A stretch of DNA of 18,509 bases from Clostridiales bacterium UBA1770. Its GTDB lineage: Bacteria; Bacillota; Clostridia; Oscillospirales; CAG-272. The position numbers were made by a program, and so were the translations under genes. The stretch spans positions 930 through 19,438 of the forward strand of contig DCGU01000087.1 in NCBI GenBank assembly GCA_002315325.1. Direction: 5' to 3'. The notes below the pieces were generated by a model. That model was not told the origin of the DNA. It was given only the letters and a program-made list of their open reading frames with translations, and made no database searches. Numbering within the stretch: the stretch's first letter is position 1; the number at the start of each line of letters is the position of its first letter. Below are positions 1-7,411 of this stretch, in pieces.

Positions 1-50
1 AAGCACACGCAGCAAGAAGCAACTAATTTGATTTCGGGTATAATAACCAT
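1..50 (-). CDS. 5' end of an unidentified divergent gene (runs off the left edge)
   Basis: An ATG at 50-48 opens a frame that stays open to the window edge and reads MVIIPEIKLVASCCVC. An AGGAGA Shine-Dalgarno sequence (complement of 57-62) sits 6 bases upstream of the ATG, and an extended -10 promoter element lies at 95-90. The start is therefore supported by both translation and transcription signals. Only 16 residues are visible, with three cysteines among the last four, so no family can be named. It is divergent from sigA. A longer sequence could show that the frame closes quickly. Confidence 0.5.
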   Translation of the reverse strand, partial: MVIIPEIKLVASCCVC

Positions 51-89
51 GGGACTTCTCCTTTTGGTTTTTGTTTGTGTGGTAACTAC

Positions 90-95
90 ATTATA
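90..95 (-). promoter_or_regulatory. Extended -10 promoter for the divergent left-edge gene
   Basis: The - strand reads TGGTATAAT, which is a perfect TATAAT at 95-90 preceded by the TGn extension. No good -35 hexamer is present at 16-18 bases spacing, as is usual for extended -10 promoters. The predicted start near 83 would give a leader of about 33 bases to the ATG at 50. Confidence 0.5.
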
Positions 96-138
96 CCAAA
101 GTTGAAGTCCTTTTTCTACATCTTTTCGGTCTTTTTGT

Positions 139-157
139 TTTCACCTATTGGGTGAAA
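139..157. promoter_or_regulatory. Inverted repeat between divergent promoters, possible operator
   Basis: A perfect 7-base inverted repeat, TTTCACC (139-145) and GGTGAAA (151-157), surrounds the 5-base centre TATTG. It has no following T-run on either strand, so it is not an intrinsic terminator. Its place between the left-edge promoter (90-95) and the sigA promoter (252-282) suits a repressor site. No known operator consensus is recognised. Confidence 0.3.
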
Positions 158-251
158 GCAGGAATATACAATTTTTAAGCTTCTATGCGGGTTTTTCTGT
201 TTCCGCTTTTTACGGTGAATAATGCAGGGTTAGAGTTATTTAAAGAAATAT

Positions 252-282
252 TTGACAAAATTCGGTACTTTATTCTTATAAG
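252..282 (+). promoter_or_regulatory. Probable sigma-A promoter of sigA
   Basis: A perfect TTGACA -35 lies at 252-257 and a TATAAG -10 (5 of 6) at 277-282, separated by 19 bases, which is slightly long. Transcription would start near 289, leaving a leader of nearly 60 bases before the sigA ATG at 347. This suggests sigA can be read independently of any upstream gene. Confidence 0.5.
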
Positions 283-346
283 GATATCGGAGTTGCGATA
301 GGGTCCGATAGAAGAGAAACGCAGAAGAAAAACGGAGGAGTAAAGT

Positions 347-1450
347 ATGTCCGAACAGGTAAAGAGCAAAACCTCTGCATTGCGGGAGTTGGTCGAAAAG
401 GGGCGAAGGGATAACAAGCTGAACTATAGCGAAGTTCTTGAAAAGCTTGAGGAGCTTGGCTATAGCGGTGAGGCGATTGATAAATTTAATGATACCATGG
501 AACGCATGGGTATCGAGCTTATGGTGGACTATGACATTGATCCGTTGGAGGAATCACCGGATGATCCTGATGAAATTCCGCCTGAGGAGTTTGCCGATAC
601 CGATGTGCTTGCGGGTGGACTTTCGGTAGATGATCCGGTCAGGATGTACTTAAAGGAGATTGGAAAGGTCGATCTTTTGTCTCCGGAACAGGAAAAGGAG
701 CTTGCCGAGCGTATGCTCCGGGGCGATGAAAGTGCCCATCAGAAGCTGGAGGAAGCCAACCTCCGATTGGTTGTCAGCATTGCCAAGAGATATGTCGGGC
801 GCGGACTTTCCTTTTTGGATCTGATTCAGGAGGGAAACATCGGACTGATCAAGGCTGCGGAAAAATTCGATTATGAAAAGGGCTATAAATTTTCCACCTA
901 TGCCACATGGTGGATCAGACAAGCCATCACCCGTGCCATTGCCGATTCCTCCAGAACCATTCGCATTCCCGTTCACATGGTAGAGACGATTAACCGGCTT
1001 ATCCGTGTGTCACGCCAGCTTCAGCAGGAGCTCGGTCGTGATCCCGGCGTTGACGAGATCGCGGAGGAGATGAAGCTGTCACCGGAAAAGGTGCGTGAAA
1101 TTCTGAAATTTGCGCAGGATCCCGTGTCTTTGGAGACTCCGATCGGCGAAGAAGAGGACAGTCATCTGGGTGACTTCATCCCGGACGAGGAAATCGTTGG
1201 TCCTGCTGAGGCTGCCGGAAATACCCTTTTAAAGGAGCAAATGAACATGGTTCTGGACACCCTGACACCGAGAGAAGCCAGAGTACTGCGCCTCCGTTAC
1301 GGACTTGAAGACGGAAGAGCCAGAACGCTGGAAGAGGTCGGTCAGGAATTTAATGTTACAAGAGAGCGGGTTCGCCAGATTGAAGCCAAGGGGCTTCGCA
1401 AGCTGCGCCATCCGTCTCGGGCAAAGCTACTTAGAGACTATATGAGCTGA
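347..1450 (+). CDS. sigA: Housekeeping RNA polymerase sigma factor (SigA/RpoD)
   Basis: This 367-residue protein directs RNA polymerase to housekeeping promoters. Its length is close to that of Bacillus SigA. Residues 1-85 are an acidic, poorly conserved N-terminus (region 1.1 position). Region 1.2 begins near DPVRMYLKEIG (96-106). Region 2, with core binding and -10 recognition, spans about 135-205 and contains ANLRLVVSIAKRYVGRG, DLIQEGNIGL and YATWWIRQAI. Region 3 follows at about 210-295. Region 4, with -35 recognition, contains TLEEVGQEFNVTRERVRQIE (327-346). The GGAGGAG ribosome binding site at 334-340 fixes the ATG at 347. No dnaG is visible beside it, unlike the common dnaG-sigA arrangement. 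It faces the following gene tail to tail. Identity is essentially certain from the sequence. Confidence 0.97.
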   Translation: MSEQVKSKTSALRELVEKGRRDNKLNYSEVLEKLEELGYSGEAIDKFNDTMERMGIELMVDYDIDPLEESPDDPDEIPPEEFADTDVLAGGLSVDDPVRMYLKEIGKVDLLSPEQEKELAERMLRGDESAHQKLEEANLRLVVSIAKRYVGRGLSFLDLIQEGNIGLIKAAEKFDYEKGYKFSTYATWWIRQAITRAIADSSRTIRIPVHMVETINRLIRVSRQLQQELGRDPGVDEIAEEMKLSPEKVREILKFAQDPVSLETPIGEEEDSHLGDFIPDEEIVGPAEAAGNTLLKEQMNMVLDTLTPREARVLRLRYGLEDGRARTLEEVGQEFNVTRERVRQIEAKGLRKLRHPSRAKLLRDYMS

Positions 1451-1454
1451 TGAT

Positions 1455-1500
1455 AAATTCCCTGCTTCGTTTTTGGAGTGGGGAATTTGTTTATAATTGT
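1455..1500 (+). terminator. Probable intrinsic terminator after sigA
   Basis: AAATTCCC (1455-1462) pairs with GGGAATTT (1481-1488) in a perfect 8-base stem with an 18-base loop. A T-rich but interrupted tract follows. A second small hairpin, GCGTA-TCAT-TACGC at 1514-1527 followed by TTTT, may act as a backup. The rest of the gap up to 1659 shows no gene. Confidence 0.5.
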
Positions 1501-1659
1501 TTTATAACTAATTGCGTATCATTACGCTTTTATGTAATTATTGTGGATTGACCAGTTCTTTATAAATACTTTCTGAAAAAGAACGGCCAAAAGGCAAATT
1601 ACTCACCAACGGTTTTAAGAACTTTTTAAGATATTCGTCACTTCACCCCGTGCACAGAT

Positions 1660-1687
1660 GTCTTTCCGACCTTACGATCGGAAAGAC
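1660..1687 (-). terminator. Strong stem-loop just after the 97-residue gene, possible 3' end of the operon
   Basis: A perfect 10-base stem, GTCTTTCCGA (1660-1669) with TCGGAAAGAC (1678-1687), has an 8-base loop and begins 2 bases past the stop codon at 1690. Neither strand shows the T-run expected of a canonical terminator. It may be a Rho-assisted terminator or an mRNA 3'-end stabilising structure. Confidence 0.45.
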
Positions 1688-1689
1688 TC

Positions 1690-1983
1690 TCAGCTTTCCG
1701 GGGGACAGCAGATCATCGGGAGCGGTTGGTCCTCCCAGACGGTATGCAGAAAGATGTTGCGGATGCCTGTCAGAAGAAATTCCAGTTCTTCAACCGGCAA
1801 AGACTCCAATTCAGAAAAGATAGGGTCGGCTTTTGCGCAAAAAGCCGCGACACCGGCATCCTCCGCCGCATAACGGCGGATCAGGCGGGCGGCGTGGGGC
1901 TTATCAAAGTCCTTACCCCGGTGATAGGCGTAGGTGATATGGTCAATCTCATCCACCTGAATAAAGATTTCACAGCGATTCAT
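1690..1983 (-). CDS. Hypothetical protein of 97 residues
   Basis: The ATG at 1983 is preceded by an AAGGGGGAA ribosome binding site, and the gene starts 13 bases after the phosphoesterase stop, so it is the last gene of that operon. The product is soluble, with no signal peptide or membrane segment. It begins MNRCEIFIQVDEIDHITYAY and has an acidic, helical-looking middle (ELESLPVEELEFLL) and a C-terminal CCPP. I do not recognise a family. An in-frame ATG further upstream (2058) would overlap the phosphoesterase and has no comparable site. Shared transcription with kinase, dapF and phosphoesterase is the only functional hint. Confidence 0.65.
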   Translation of the reverse strand: MNRCEIFIQVDEIDHITYAYHRGKDFDKPHAARLIRRYAAEDAGVAAFCAKADPIFSELESLPVEELEFLLTGIRNIFLHTVWEDQPLPMICCPPES

Positions 1984-1996
1984 TCCGTTTTCCCCC

Positions 1997-3028
1997 TTAC
2001 AGCACGCGGATGAAGTAAGGACATCCGCCCTCGAAATAGTCGGGATTCCGCATGGCATCCCGCCCCAACAGATCGATCAGGTGTACCATATGGGTATCCA
2101 TCCTTCCGTTTTCGTAAAGGTCGATGACCCGTCCGCCCCGGAGATCATCATGAGCCGACATATTATAGCCAAGTGCCGCATCGCACGCCATGGTGATGCC
2201 GCAATACTCACCCTCAAGATCGATTAGGTGCTCATGCGCAAAGAAGAAACCCCTGATATCCCCCCGCTCCAGAGCGGCAAGGAAGAGACCGGAACTTATC
2301 TCCGAAAAACCCGATTTTTCCCGGACGCTCCCTCTTGCGTGAGTCTCTTCCGGATTGCGGAGTACCTCGGCATATTCCGGAAGGGGGATATGCATAAACA
2401 TGACGCCGGGAACCTTGTGTCCCTCGGTCTTTTCGGCCTCCTTTGATCCCTGATAGTACCAATTGACCTGATCAAACAGCGGGGTAGCGCCGTTCTGGCC
2501 ATAGTTATTGTGGATGGGCAGAACGAAATCCTTCAGGGTCAGTTCCCTTTCCAATCCGAACAGGCGAGAATAATCGGTGACATAGCGGTTGGAGTCCAGC
2601 GACCAGAGAAAATAGGCCGGGCGGTCACTGTCATGAAACAGCACCGGCACACAGCAGTTGGTAATCCCGTGCAGTTCCTCCGGTCCTCTTGTGAAACGGC
2701 AGCCCTCGATCGACTCATAGACTTCGATCTCCTCCTCTACAGGGATGCCGCATTCGTGGTCATGATTTCCGAAAATGGCTCCCCATGGAAGCTGACGGTC
2801 GAGAACCGGCCTGATCATTCCGGTAAAGTAGGTTCTGACCTCTTCTTTGGTCAGGCGGTCAAGGCACTGATCACCGCCGAACACGACAAAATCGGGTTTT
2901 GTCTCCTTCAAAAGAGCCTCCAGACCGACAGTCAGCTTGGGGTCATTCTGTTTCCCGGCATGAAAGTCGGAGACCTCCAAAATGCGGAAATGGCGGTCAT
3001 CATGGAATCGCAGAGGTTGTTTGTTCAT
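1997..3028 (-). CDS. Calcineurin-like metallophosphoesterase (Dcr2-like)
   Basis: This 343-residue protein has the motif set of the calcineurin-like phosphoesterase fold, which uses two metal ions to hydrolyse phosphate esters. Visible are D21-F-H23 in SDFHAG, GGDQ (51-54), GNHDH (87-91), H213 in FMHIPLPEY, and AHEH (264-267). The last motif is normally GHDH or GHxH in Dcr2-type enzymes, so the Gly-to-Ala and Asp-to-Glu changes are unusual, although both histidines remain. No signal peptide is present, so it is probably cytoplasmic. The ATG at 3028 has a GGAGG site just upstream and overlaps the end of dapF by 29 bases, which suggests coupled translation. The substrate cannot be inferred; phosphorylated sugars or nucleotides are possible given the neighbours. 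Confidence 0.85.
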   Translation of the reverse strand: MNKQPLRFHDDRHFRILEVSDFHAGKQNDPKLTVGLEALLKETKPDFVVFGGDQCLDRLTKEEVRTYFTGMIRPVLDRQLPWGAIFGNHDHECGIPVEEEIEVYESIEGCRFTRGPEELHGITNCCVPVLFHDSDRPAYFLWSLDSNRYVTDYSRLFGLERELTLKDFVLPIHNNYGQNGATPLFDQVNWYYQGSKEAEKTEGHKVPGVMFMHIPLPEYAEVLRNPEETHARGSVREKSGFSEISSGLFLAALERGDIRGFFFAHEHLIDLEGEYCGITMACDAALGYNMSAHDDLRGGRVIDLYENGRMDTHMVHLIDLLGRDAMRNPDYFEGGCPYFIRVL

Positions 3029-3851
3029 ATTCGTTTTCCTCCAAGACGCAGTTTTCTTCTGTTTCGCCCTCATAAACGGTGACGGCTGGGCCTTTCATGG
3101 TAACGGTTCCGTCATCCGACACCTCAATTTGCAGGATTCCTCCATCCAGCCTTACCGATACGGGCCGACCCTCTCTGACCCTTCCCGACCGGACCGCTGC
3201 GGCTGCTGCGGCACAGGCACCGGTGCCGCAAGCCATAGTCACACCGCTTCCCCGCTCCCACACACGCATCCGAAGAGAACCGTCCTCCAAAACGGTGACA
3301 AATTCCACATTGACCCCGTCCGGGAAGATCGGATCATGTTCCATAACCGGGCCGAGGGTGGTCAAGAGGTTGTTGCTCTCTTCTTCACTTTCTGTAAAGA
3401 TGACCGCATGGGGATTTCCCACCGAAGCCCCGCGATAGGTGTATTCTTTTCCCGCATAACCAAAGGTTTTGGGCGGAAATACCGTCACCCGACCCATATC
3501 CACCGACACACATCCGACTCTTCCCGCTTCCGGGAAGAGGATCAGACGGCGAATGCCCGAAATAGTCTCCACCGTCAGTTCGGTCTTTGCGGTATACCCT
3601 TTATCGTAAAGGTACTTCCCCACACAGCGGATGCCGTTGCCGCACATTTTTGCTTCACTGCCGTCGGCGTTGAATATCCGCATCTTCCAATCGGCAATTT
3701 CGGACGGCAGAATCCAGATCATACCGTCGGAGCCTACACCAAAATGGCGGTCGGAAAGCTTTCTGGAAAGCTCTGCAGGATCATTCGGTTCATAAAGGGC
3801 ATATACATAGATGTAATCGTTGCCCAGACCGTGCATTTTTGTAAACTTCAT
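3000..3851 (-). CDS. dapF: Diaminopimelate epimerase
   Basis: DapF converts LL- to meso-diaminopimelate, the last-but-one step of lysine synthesis and the source of the peptidoglycan cross-linking residue. The 283-residue length is normal. The N-terminus MKFTKMHGLGNDYIYV is typical. The two catalytic cysteines are Cys70 in MCGNGIRC and Cys208 in ACGTGACA, so the active site is intact. The C-terminus, after about residue 262, is an acidic tail that overlaps the next gene. AGGAGA upstream fixes the ATG at 3851. It sits 62 bases after the kinase gene with no other lysine gene nearby, so its place here is probably co-transcription without a pathway link. Confidence 0.96.
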   Translation of the reverse strand: MKFTKMHGLGNDYIYVYALYEPNDPAELSRKLSDRHFGVGSDGMIWILPSEIADWKMRIFNADGSEAKMCGNGIRCVGKYLYDKGYTAKTELTVETISGIRRLILFPEAGRVGCVSVDMGRVTVFPPKTFGYAGKEYTYRGASVGNPHAVIFTESEEESNNLLTTLGPVMEHDPIFPDGVNVEFVTVLEDGSLRMRVWERGSGVTMACGTGACAAAAAAVRSGRVREGRPVSVRLDGGILQIEVSDDGTVTMKGPAVTVYEGETEENCVLEENEYEQTTSAIP

Positions 3852-3913
3852 AGATTTCTCCTGTTCGCCGTCTATTCGTTATAGGGAACAATCAACGCCG
3901 GTATATGTTCGCC

Positions 3914-5275
3914 TCAAAGATAACGGATCAGACGCTGTGCCTCTCCCATGTTCTTTTTTCTCCCCGCCGCGACCAGACCCACCAGCGCCGCACCGCAGGC
4001 GGCCTCCTCCGGACTTTCCGGAATACGGACAGGTAATCCAAACACCTTTTCAAATGCCTTTTTCAAGGTCGGATTTTTGCGAATGGCGTTGCCGGAGCCG
4101 ACCGCCTGAACTGCGGGAGCAACACCTGCCGCCAGCATACCGTCATACATGGTTTTCAGTTCCTCCGCCATGCCATAAAGAAAGGCACCTATCAGATGGG
4201 CGGCATCGAAATGATCCGGGGTAATTCCGATGATACTTCCTTTGACCCCCGGCTCCTTTCTGCTTCCGCAGAATCGGGTATCCACCCGTAAGGACGATCG
4301 GTCAGGGTCATAACACCCGGCCAGAAGATTCATGGTTCCATATAACGTTTCATTAGGTTTTTGCCCGGTGATAGCAATGCAGCTTTCCAGAAATTTTTCT
4401 AGCAGTGCGTAGGAGCGCCCGCCGCAGAGAGAGGCACCTACTGCAATCCGTTTTCCCTCCCCCAACGGTCGGCTCTCCAAGCCTTCTCCCGTCGGGACAC
4501 GGGTCACACAGGAAATCTGCCCACCGGTACCCATGTTGATCAGGAGCATTCTCTCTGTGTCGCTCACTGACCCCAGAAAGCTTGCCTGATTATCCCCGAC
4601 AGCAACCGAAACCGGTATATGATCCCTGTCATATCCCAAGACGGTATAGCTGTCGGTCATCTCCGGGAGAATTTCTTCACCGATTCCAGCCGCTTTGAGG
4701 GCCTCCCGATCCCATTTGTCCCCCGAAAGATCGAAAAATCCAAGGCTTGCTCCTCCCGATGTGTGCGTCAAAGGCACCTTTCTACCGGTGAGTACCATAC
4801 CGGCATAGTCAAATATGGTTGCAATTTTAGAGGCATTTTCAGGCACATATCCGTTTTTCAGGTTCCAGAAATGCGTAACAAGACCATATCCTGATGATAC
4901 TTGGTGCCCTGTCATCCTGGTGAGATATTCAGAGTAGGTTTCCCCCTCCCAGAAAGGAAGATTCCCCCTTCCGTCCTGCCATGTGAAAAGCGGGCTGATC
5001 GCCTTTCCTTCGTCATCCAGATAGAGGATGCCGTGCATCTGCCCGTCGATCCCTATCGAGACAATCGGAGTCCAACTTACTTTTAATTCATCAACGGTAC
5101 GACATACAATCGATACAATGCGGTCGGCGTCCTGTATATGCTCCTCCGGAAATTTTCCGGGAAGACCGGCATCATTCTCCGTTGTCTTTGTAAAGACAAC
5201 TCTGCCGTTATCTTCATCCGTCAACACTGCCGAGACGGTGGTGGTACCAATATCAAGCCCTATTGCATATCCCAT
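3914..5275 (-). CDS. FGGY-family carbohydrate kinase, sedoheptulokinase-like
   Basis: This 453-residue protein is an ATP-dependent sugar kinase of the FGGY branch of the actin/hexokinase fold. The phosphate-1 loop is GLDIGTTTVSAV (6-17). A second signature is GIDGQMHGI (75-83), followed by TWQDGRG (98-104), which resembles sedoheptulose kinases more than xylulose or glycerol kinases. The catalytic base is probably Asp228 in VGDNQASFLGS. The phosphate-2 region is MGTGGQIS (248-255), and the C-terminal nucleotide region includes GSGNAIRKNP and CGAALVGL. Expected substrates are sedoheptulose or a related ketose. It is the first gene of its operon and has a weak GGGA ribosome site and a good promoter just upstream. 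The nucleoside importer operon lies immediately upstream, so a role in processing sugars from imported compounds is a reasonable inference, not a demonstration. Confidence 0.85.
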   Translation of the reverse strand: MGYAIGLDIGTTTVSAVLTDEDNGRVVFTKTTENDAGLPGKFPEEHIQDADRIVSIVCRTVDELKVSWTPIVSIGIDGQMHGILYLDDEGKAISPLFTWQDGRGNLPFWEGETYSEYLTRMTGHQVSSGYGLVTHFWNLKNGYVPENASKIATIFDYAGMVLTGRKVPLTHTSGGASLGFFDLSGDKWDREALKAAGIGEEILPEMTDSYTVLGYDRDHIPVSVAVGDNQASFLGSVSDTERMLLINMGTGGQISCVTRVPTGEGLESRPLGEGKRIAVGASLCGGRSYALLEKFLESCIAITGQKPNETLYGTMNLLAGCYDPDRSSLRVDTRFCGSRKEPGVKGSIIGITPDHFDAAHLIGAFLYGMAEELKTMYDGMLAAGVAPAVQAVGSGNAIRKNPTLKKAFEKVFGLPVRIPESPEEAACGAALVGLVAAGRKKNMGEAQRLIRYL

Positions 5276-5311
5276 TTTGATTTCCCAGACCTTCCTGATG
5301 AAACTATTGTG

Positions 5312-5340
5312 ATTTTACCACAGACAGAGAATGAAATCAA
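5312..5340 (-). promoter_or_regulatory. Sigma-A promoter for the kinase-dapF-phosphoesterase operon
   Basis: On the - strand TTGATT (5340-5335) and TAAAAT (5317-5312, 5 of 6) are spaced by exactly 17 bases. The start would be near 5305, about 30 bases before the kinase ATG. It lies just past the importer terminator, so the two operons are probably independently transcribed. Confidence 0.6.
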
Positions 5341-5383
5341 CATTAAAAATTGCGGCATTCTGCTTTGTTGGCAGAACGCCGCA
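5341..5383 (-). terminator. Intrinsic terminator of the nucleoside importer operon
   Basis: TGCGGC-A-TTCTGC (5351-5363) pairs with GCAGAA-C-GCCGCA (5371-5383), giving a 13-position stem with one internal mismatch and a 7-base loop. On the - strand it is followed directly by ATTTTTAA. It lies 25 bases after the lipoprotein stop codon. Confidence 0.85.
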
Positions 5384-5408
5384 GTGTGTATATTTAGTCA
5401 GGCTTCCT

Positions 5409-6425
5409 TTATTTCATGAAGGTGCCGTCGATCATTTCCTGCAGATAAGCATTGTACTTTTCCTGAATCTCGGCAGGAACAAGCTCACTGATCTTACCGG
5501 CGGAAAGAGCACCGTTCTGGAGTGTACCGTAGAGGGTCTCACCGCCGAAGGTGCCGGCCTCAACAGCCTCCATGGAGTTGACAATCATGGCGGAGTTATC
5601 GGTGACCTGAGAACAGATAACGCACTCATTCTGACCGAGGATGTCAGCAGGCTGACCAATATCGTAGATTTTGATCTCACCGGCGGCGGCGTTTGCTGCG
5701 TCGATGGCTTCACGGGCGCCGGAGTCAACGGCAGAAGCATCTCCGAAGAAAACATCTGCGCCCTGAGCGATCAGTTCGGTGGCAAATTCCTTTCCCTTAG
5801 GGGCATCGGAGAAGGAGTTGGCGTAAGGAACATTCAGAAGTTCAACCGTCTTGCCTTCCTTTTCGGCAACAAACTTGGCAGCCTCTTCATAACCGGCGAT
5901 CTTGCCCTTTGTGGTATCCAGTTCCATACCGCCGATGAAGCCAAGCTTTCCGGTCTCGGTCATCAGACCGGCCAGAGCGCCGGCGATCCAGCCGATCTGC
6001 TGTGCGTTAGGAAGCAGAGAGCTGACATTACCGTTTTTAGCCTTGGCAGGGGTATCCGCTGCACCGTTGAGCAGAGCAAAAGCGATGTCGGGATATTCCT
6101 CGGCGGCCTGCAGAACGGCGTCGGTATACTGATTGCCGGGAGCATAAATCATGCTGTAGCCCAAAGCACAGTAGGCAACGATGGAATCATAGTAGGCATC
6201 CTGAGAAATGGAGTCGGTAACTTCATAGGACCAACCCTTCTTCTCGGCGGCGGCTACCATTGCGTTGTAGCAGGCAGCCCCCCAGCCGCCGTCGTTGATA
6301 CTGGAGTCGCAAATCATAGCAACCTTGTATCCGTCGGCTTTTTTGTCGGTATCTGCGGTATCACCGCAAGCTGCCATGGAGAAAACCATGGTCAGCGCAA
6401 GGAGAAGTGCGATAAGCTTTTTCAT
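5409..6425 (-). CDS. BMP-family nucleoside-binding lipoprotein (BmpA/NupN-like)
   Basis: This 338-residue protein is the surface receptor of the adjacent ABC importer and captures nucleosides outside the membrane. The signal peptide MKKLIALLLALTMVFSMAAC ends in a lipobox with Cys20 as the lipid-anchored residue. The mature part shows BMP features: KVAMICDSSINDGGWG near the N-terminus, DSIVAYCALGYSMIYAPG, GWIAGALAGLMT with GKLGFIGGMELD, and ADVFFGDASAVDSGA. The start at 6425 was chosen because it opens the signal peptide and follows GGAGG (complement of 6437-6441) at 11 bases. The upstream ATG at 6455 would add ten charged residues ahead of it. It is the last operon gene, directly before a terminator. 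Family assignment is firm; purine nucleosides as ligand come from known relatives. Confidence 0.92.
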   Translation of the reverse strand: MKKLIALLLALTMVFSMAACGDTADTDKKADGYKVAMICDSSINDGGWGAACYNAMVAAAEKKGWSYEVTDSISQDAYYDSIVAYCALGYSMIYAPGNQYTDAVLQAAEEYPDIAFALLNGAADTPAKAKNGNVSSLLPNAQQIGWIAGALAGLMTETGKLGFIGGMELDTTKGKIAGYEEAAKFVAEKEGKTVELLNVPYANSFSDAPKGKEFATELIAQGADVFFGDASAVDSGAREAIDAANAAAGEIKIYDIGQPADILGQNECVICSQVTDNSAMIVNSMEAVEAGTFGGETLYGTLQNGALSAGKISELVPAEIQEKYNAYLQEMIDGTFMK

Positions 6426-6451
6426 CTGGTGAAAATCCTCCACTTTTTTTA

Positions 6452-6478
6452 TCATAACAACGCTTTTGCGTTATTATC
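6452..6478 (-). other. Intercistronic stem-loop before the lipoprotein gene
   Basis: Between permease and lipoprotein genes, AACGC and GCGTT flank an AAAA loop. On the - strand the stem extends through flanking A-T pairs and one G-T wobble to about 10 pairs. No T-run follows, so it is not a terminator. It could stabilise the downstream lipoprotein message, giving more receptor than permease, as is common for such operons. Confidence 0.35.
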
Positions 6479-6486
6479 AAAATAAA

Positions 6487-7410
6487 TCACCGCTGTTCAG
6501 GGTGATAAGGATGTCCGTTGGCCTTCGGTCCTGCCTGCTTGGCTCCGACCACACTCAAAATCACAACGGTTGCAACATAGGGAATCATCTGGAAAAACTG
6601 ATACGGAATCGCAATACCGCTCACCTGCAGTTTGATCTGCAGCGCATCGCAGAGGCCGAAGAAAAGGCAAGCCAAAAGAATCCCTCCCGCATTCCATCGG
6701 CCGAAAATCACTGCTGCCAAGGCAATAAAGCCTCGTCCTGACACGATACCATCTGTATAGGTACCGGAATAGCAGGTGGTCAGATAGGCTCCACCCAACC
6801 CCGAAAGGAAGCCACAGATCGAGCAACCGAGATACTTGGTACAGTTCACACCAATGCCAAGAGTCGCCGCAGCCTTGGGATGCTCTCCTACCGCTTTATA
6901 GTTCAATCCTGCACGAGTCTTATTAAAGAAGATCACCGTAAAGATCACCAACGCAACGGCAACATAGACCATGGGGTTCTGGTCAAAGAGCATGGGGCCG
7001 ATAACGGGAATATCCTTCAGAACCGGGATCCCTACACCCGACATACTGGTGACCTGTTTGGTCTCGGTACCGCTACCGAAATACACCCGATAGACAAAGG
7101 AAGCCAATGCCGGGGCAAAGATATTGATTGCCATGCCATACACTGTATGATCGGCACACAGCGTGACGGTGGAAAAAGCATAGATCATATTGACGATGAG
7201 ACCCGCCAATGCACCGGCCAGAAGCCCCAGCCAGTTGGAGCCGGTAATAAAGCAGGCCATAAAGCCGACCAACGCGCCGATAGAAGCAAGTCCTTCCAGG
7301 CCGATATTGACCATACCGGCACGCTGACCGTAAAGCTCTGCTATGGCAAGAAACAGTACGGGAATGGCCAGACGAACCATGGCCAGAAGCAATCCGGAAA
7401 CCCAATCCAT
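6487..7410 (-). CDS. Nucleoside ABC importer permease, second subunit (NupQ-like)
   Basis: This 307-residue membrane protein belongs to the branched-chain-amino-acid/ribose permease superfamily (BPD_transp_2). It is strongly hydrophobic, with about eight or more membrane-spanning stretches. Family landmarks are AELYGQRAGMVNIGLEGLAS near the N-terminus and NKTRAGLNYKAVGEHPKAA, the cytoplasmic coupling loop that contacts the ATPase. FLSGLGGAYL, GRGFIALAAVIFGRW and a membrane-spanning end follow. The ATG at 7410 has GGGAGGTAAG just upstream and lies one base after the stop of the preceding permease. An earlier in-frame ATG at 7461 would create an overlapping, charged N-terminus and is unlikely. 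It pairs with the upstream permease to form the channel. Confidence 0.92.
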   Translation of the reverse strand: MDWVSGLLLAMVRLAIPVLFLAIAELYGQRAGMVNIGLEGLASIGALVGFMACFITGSNWLGLLAGALAGLIVNMIYAFSTVTLCADHTVYGMAINIFAPALASFVYRVYFGSGTETKQVTSMSGVGIPVLKDIPVIGPMLFDQNPMVYVAVALVIFTVIFFNKTRAGLNYKAVGEHPKAAATLGIGVNCTKYLGCSICGFLSGLGGAYLTTCYSGTYTDGIVSGRGFIALAAVIFGRWNAGGILLACLFFGLCDALQIKLQVSGIAIPYQFFQMIPYVATVVILSVVGAKQAGPKANGHPYHPEQR

Positions 7411-7411
7411 G

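Noticed and set aside
187..211. GCGG/CCGC hairpin followed by TTTTT upstream of sigA
   Set aside because: A four-base stem with a long loop, lying before the sigA promoter with no + strand gene to terminate.
175..417. 80-residue - strand frame overlapping the sigA start
   Set aside because: It is antisense to the sigA promoter, ribosome site and N-terminus, has no ribosome site, and has a composition unlike a real protein.
3820..4224. + strand frame of 134 residues opposite the kinase and dapF genes
   Set aside because: Proline- and arginine-rich translation lying antisense to confidently identified genes; no start signals.
5331..6485. Long + strand frame (384 residues) antisense to the BMP lipoprotein
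   Set aside because: It mirrors the full lipoprotein gene, crosses its terminator, and resembles no protein family; the - strand frame has signal peptide, lipobox and family motifs.
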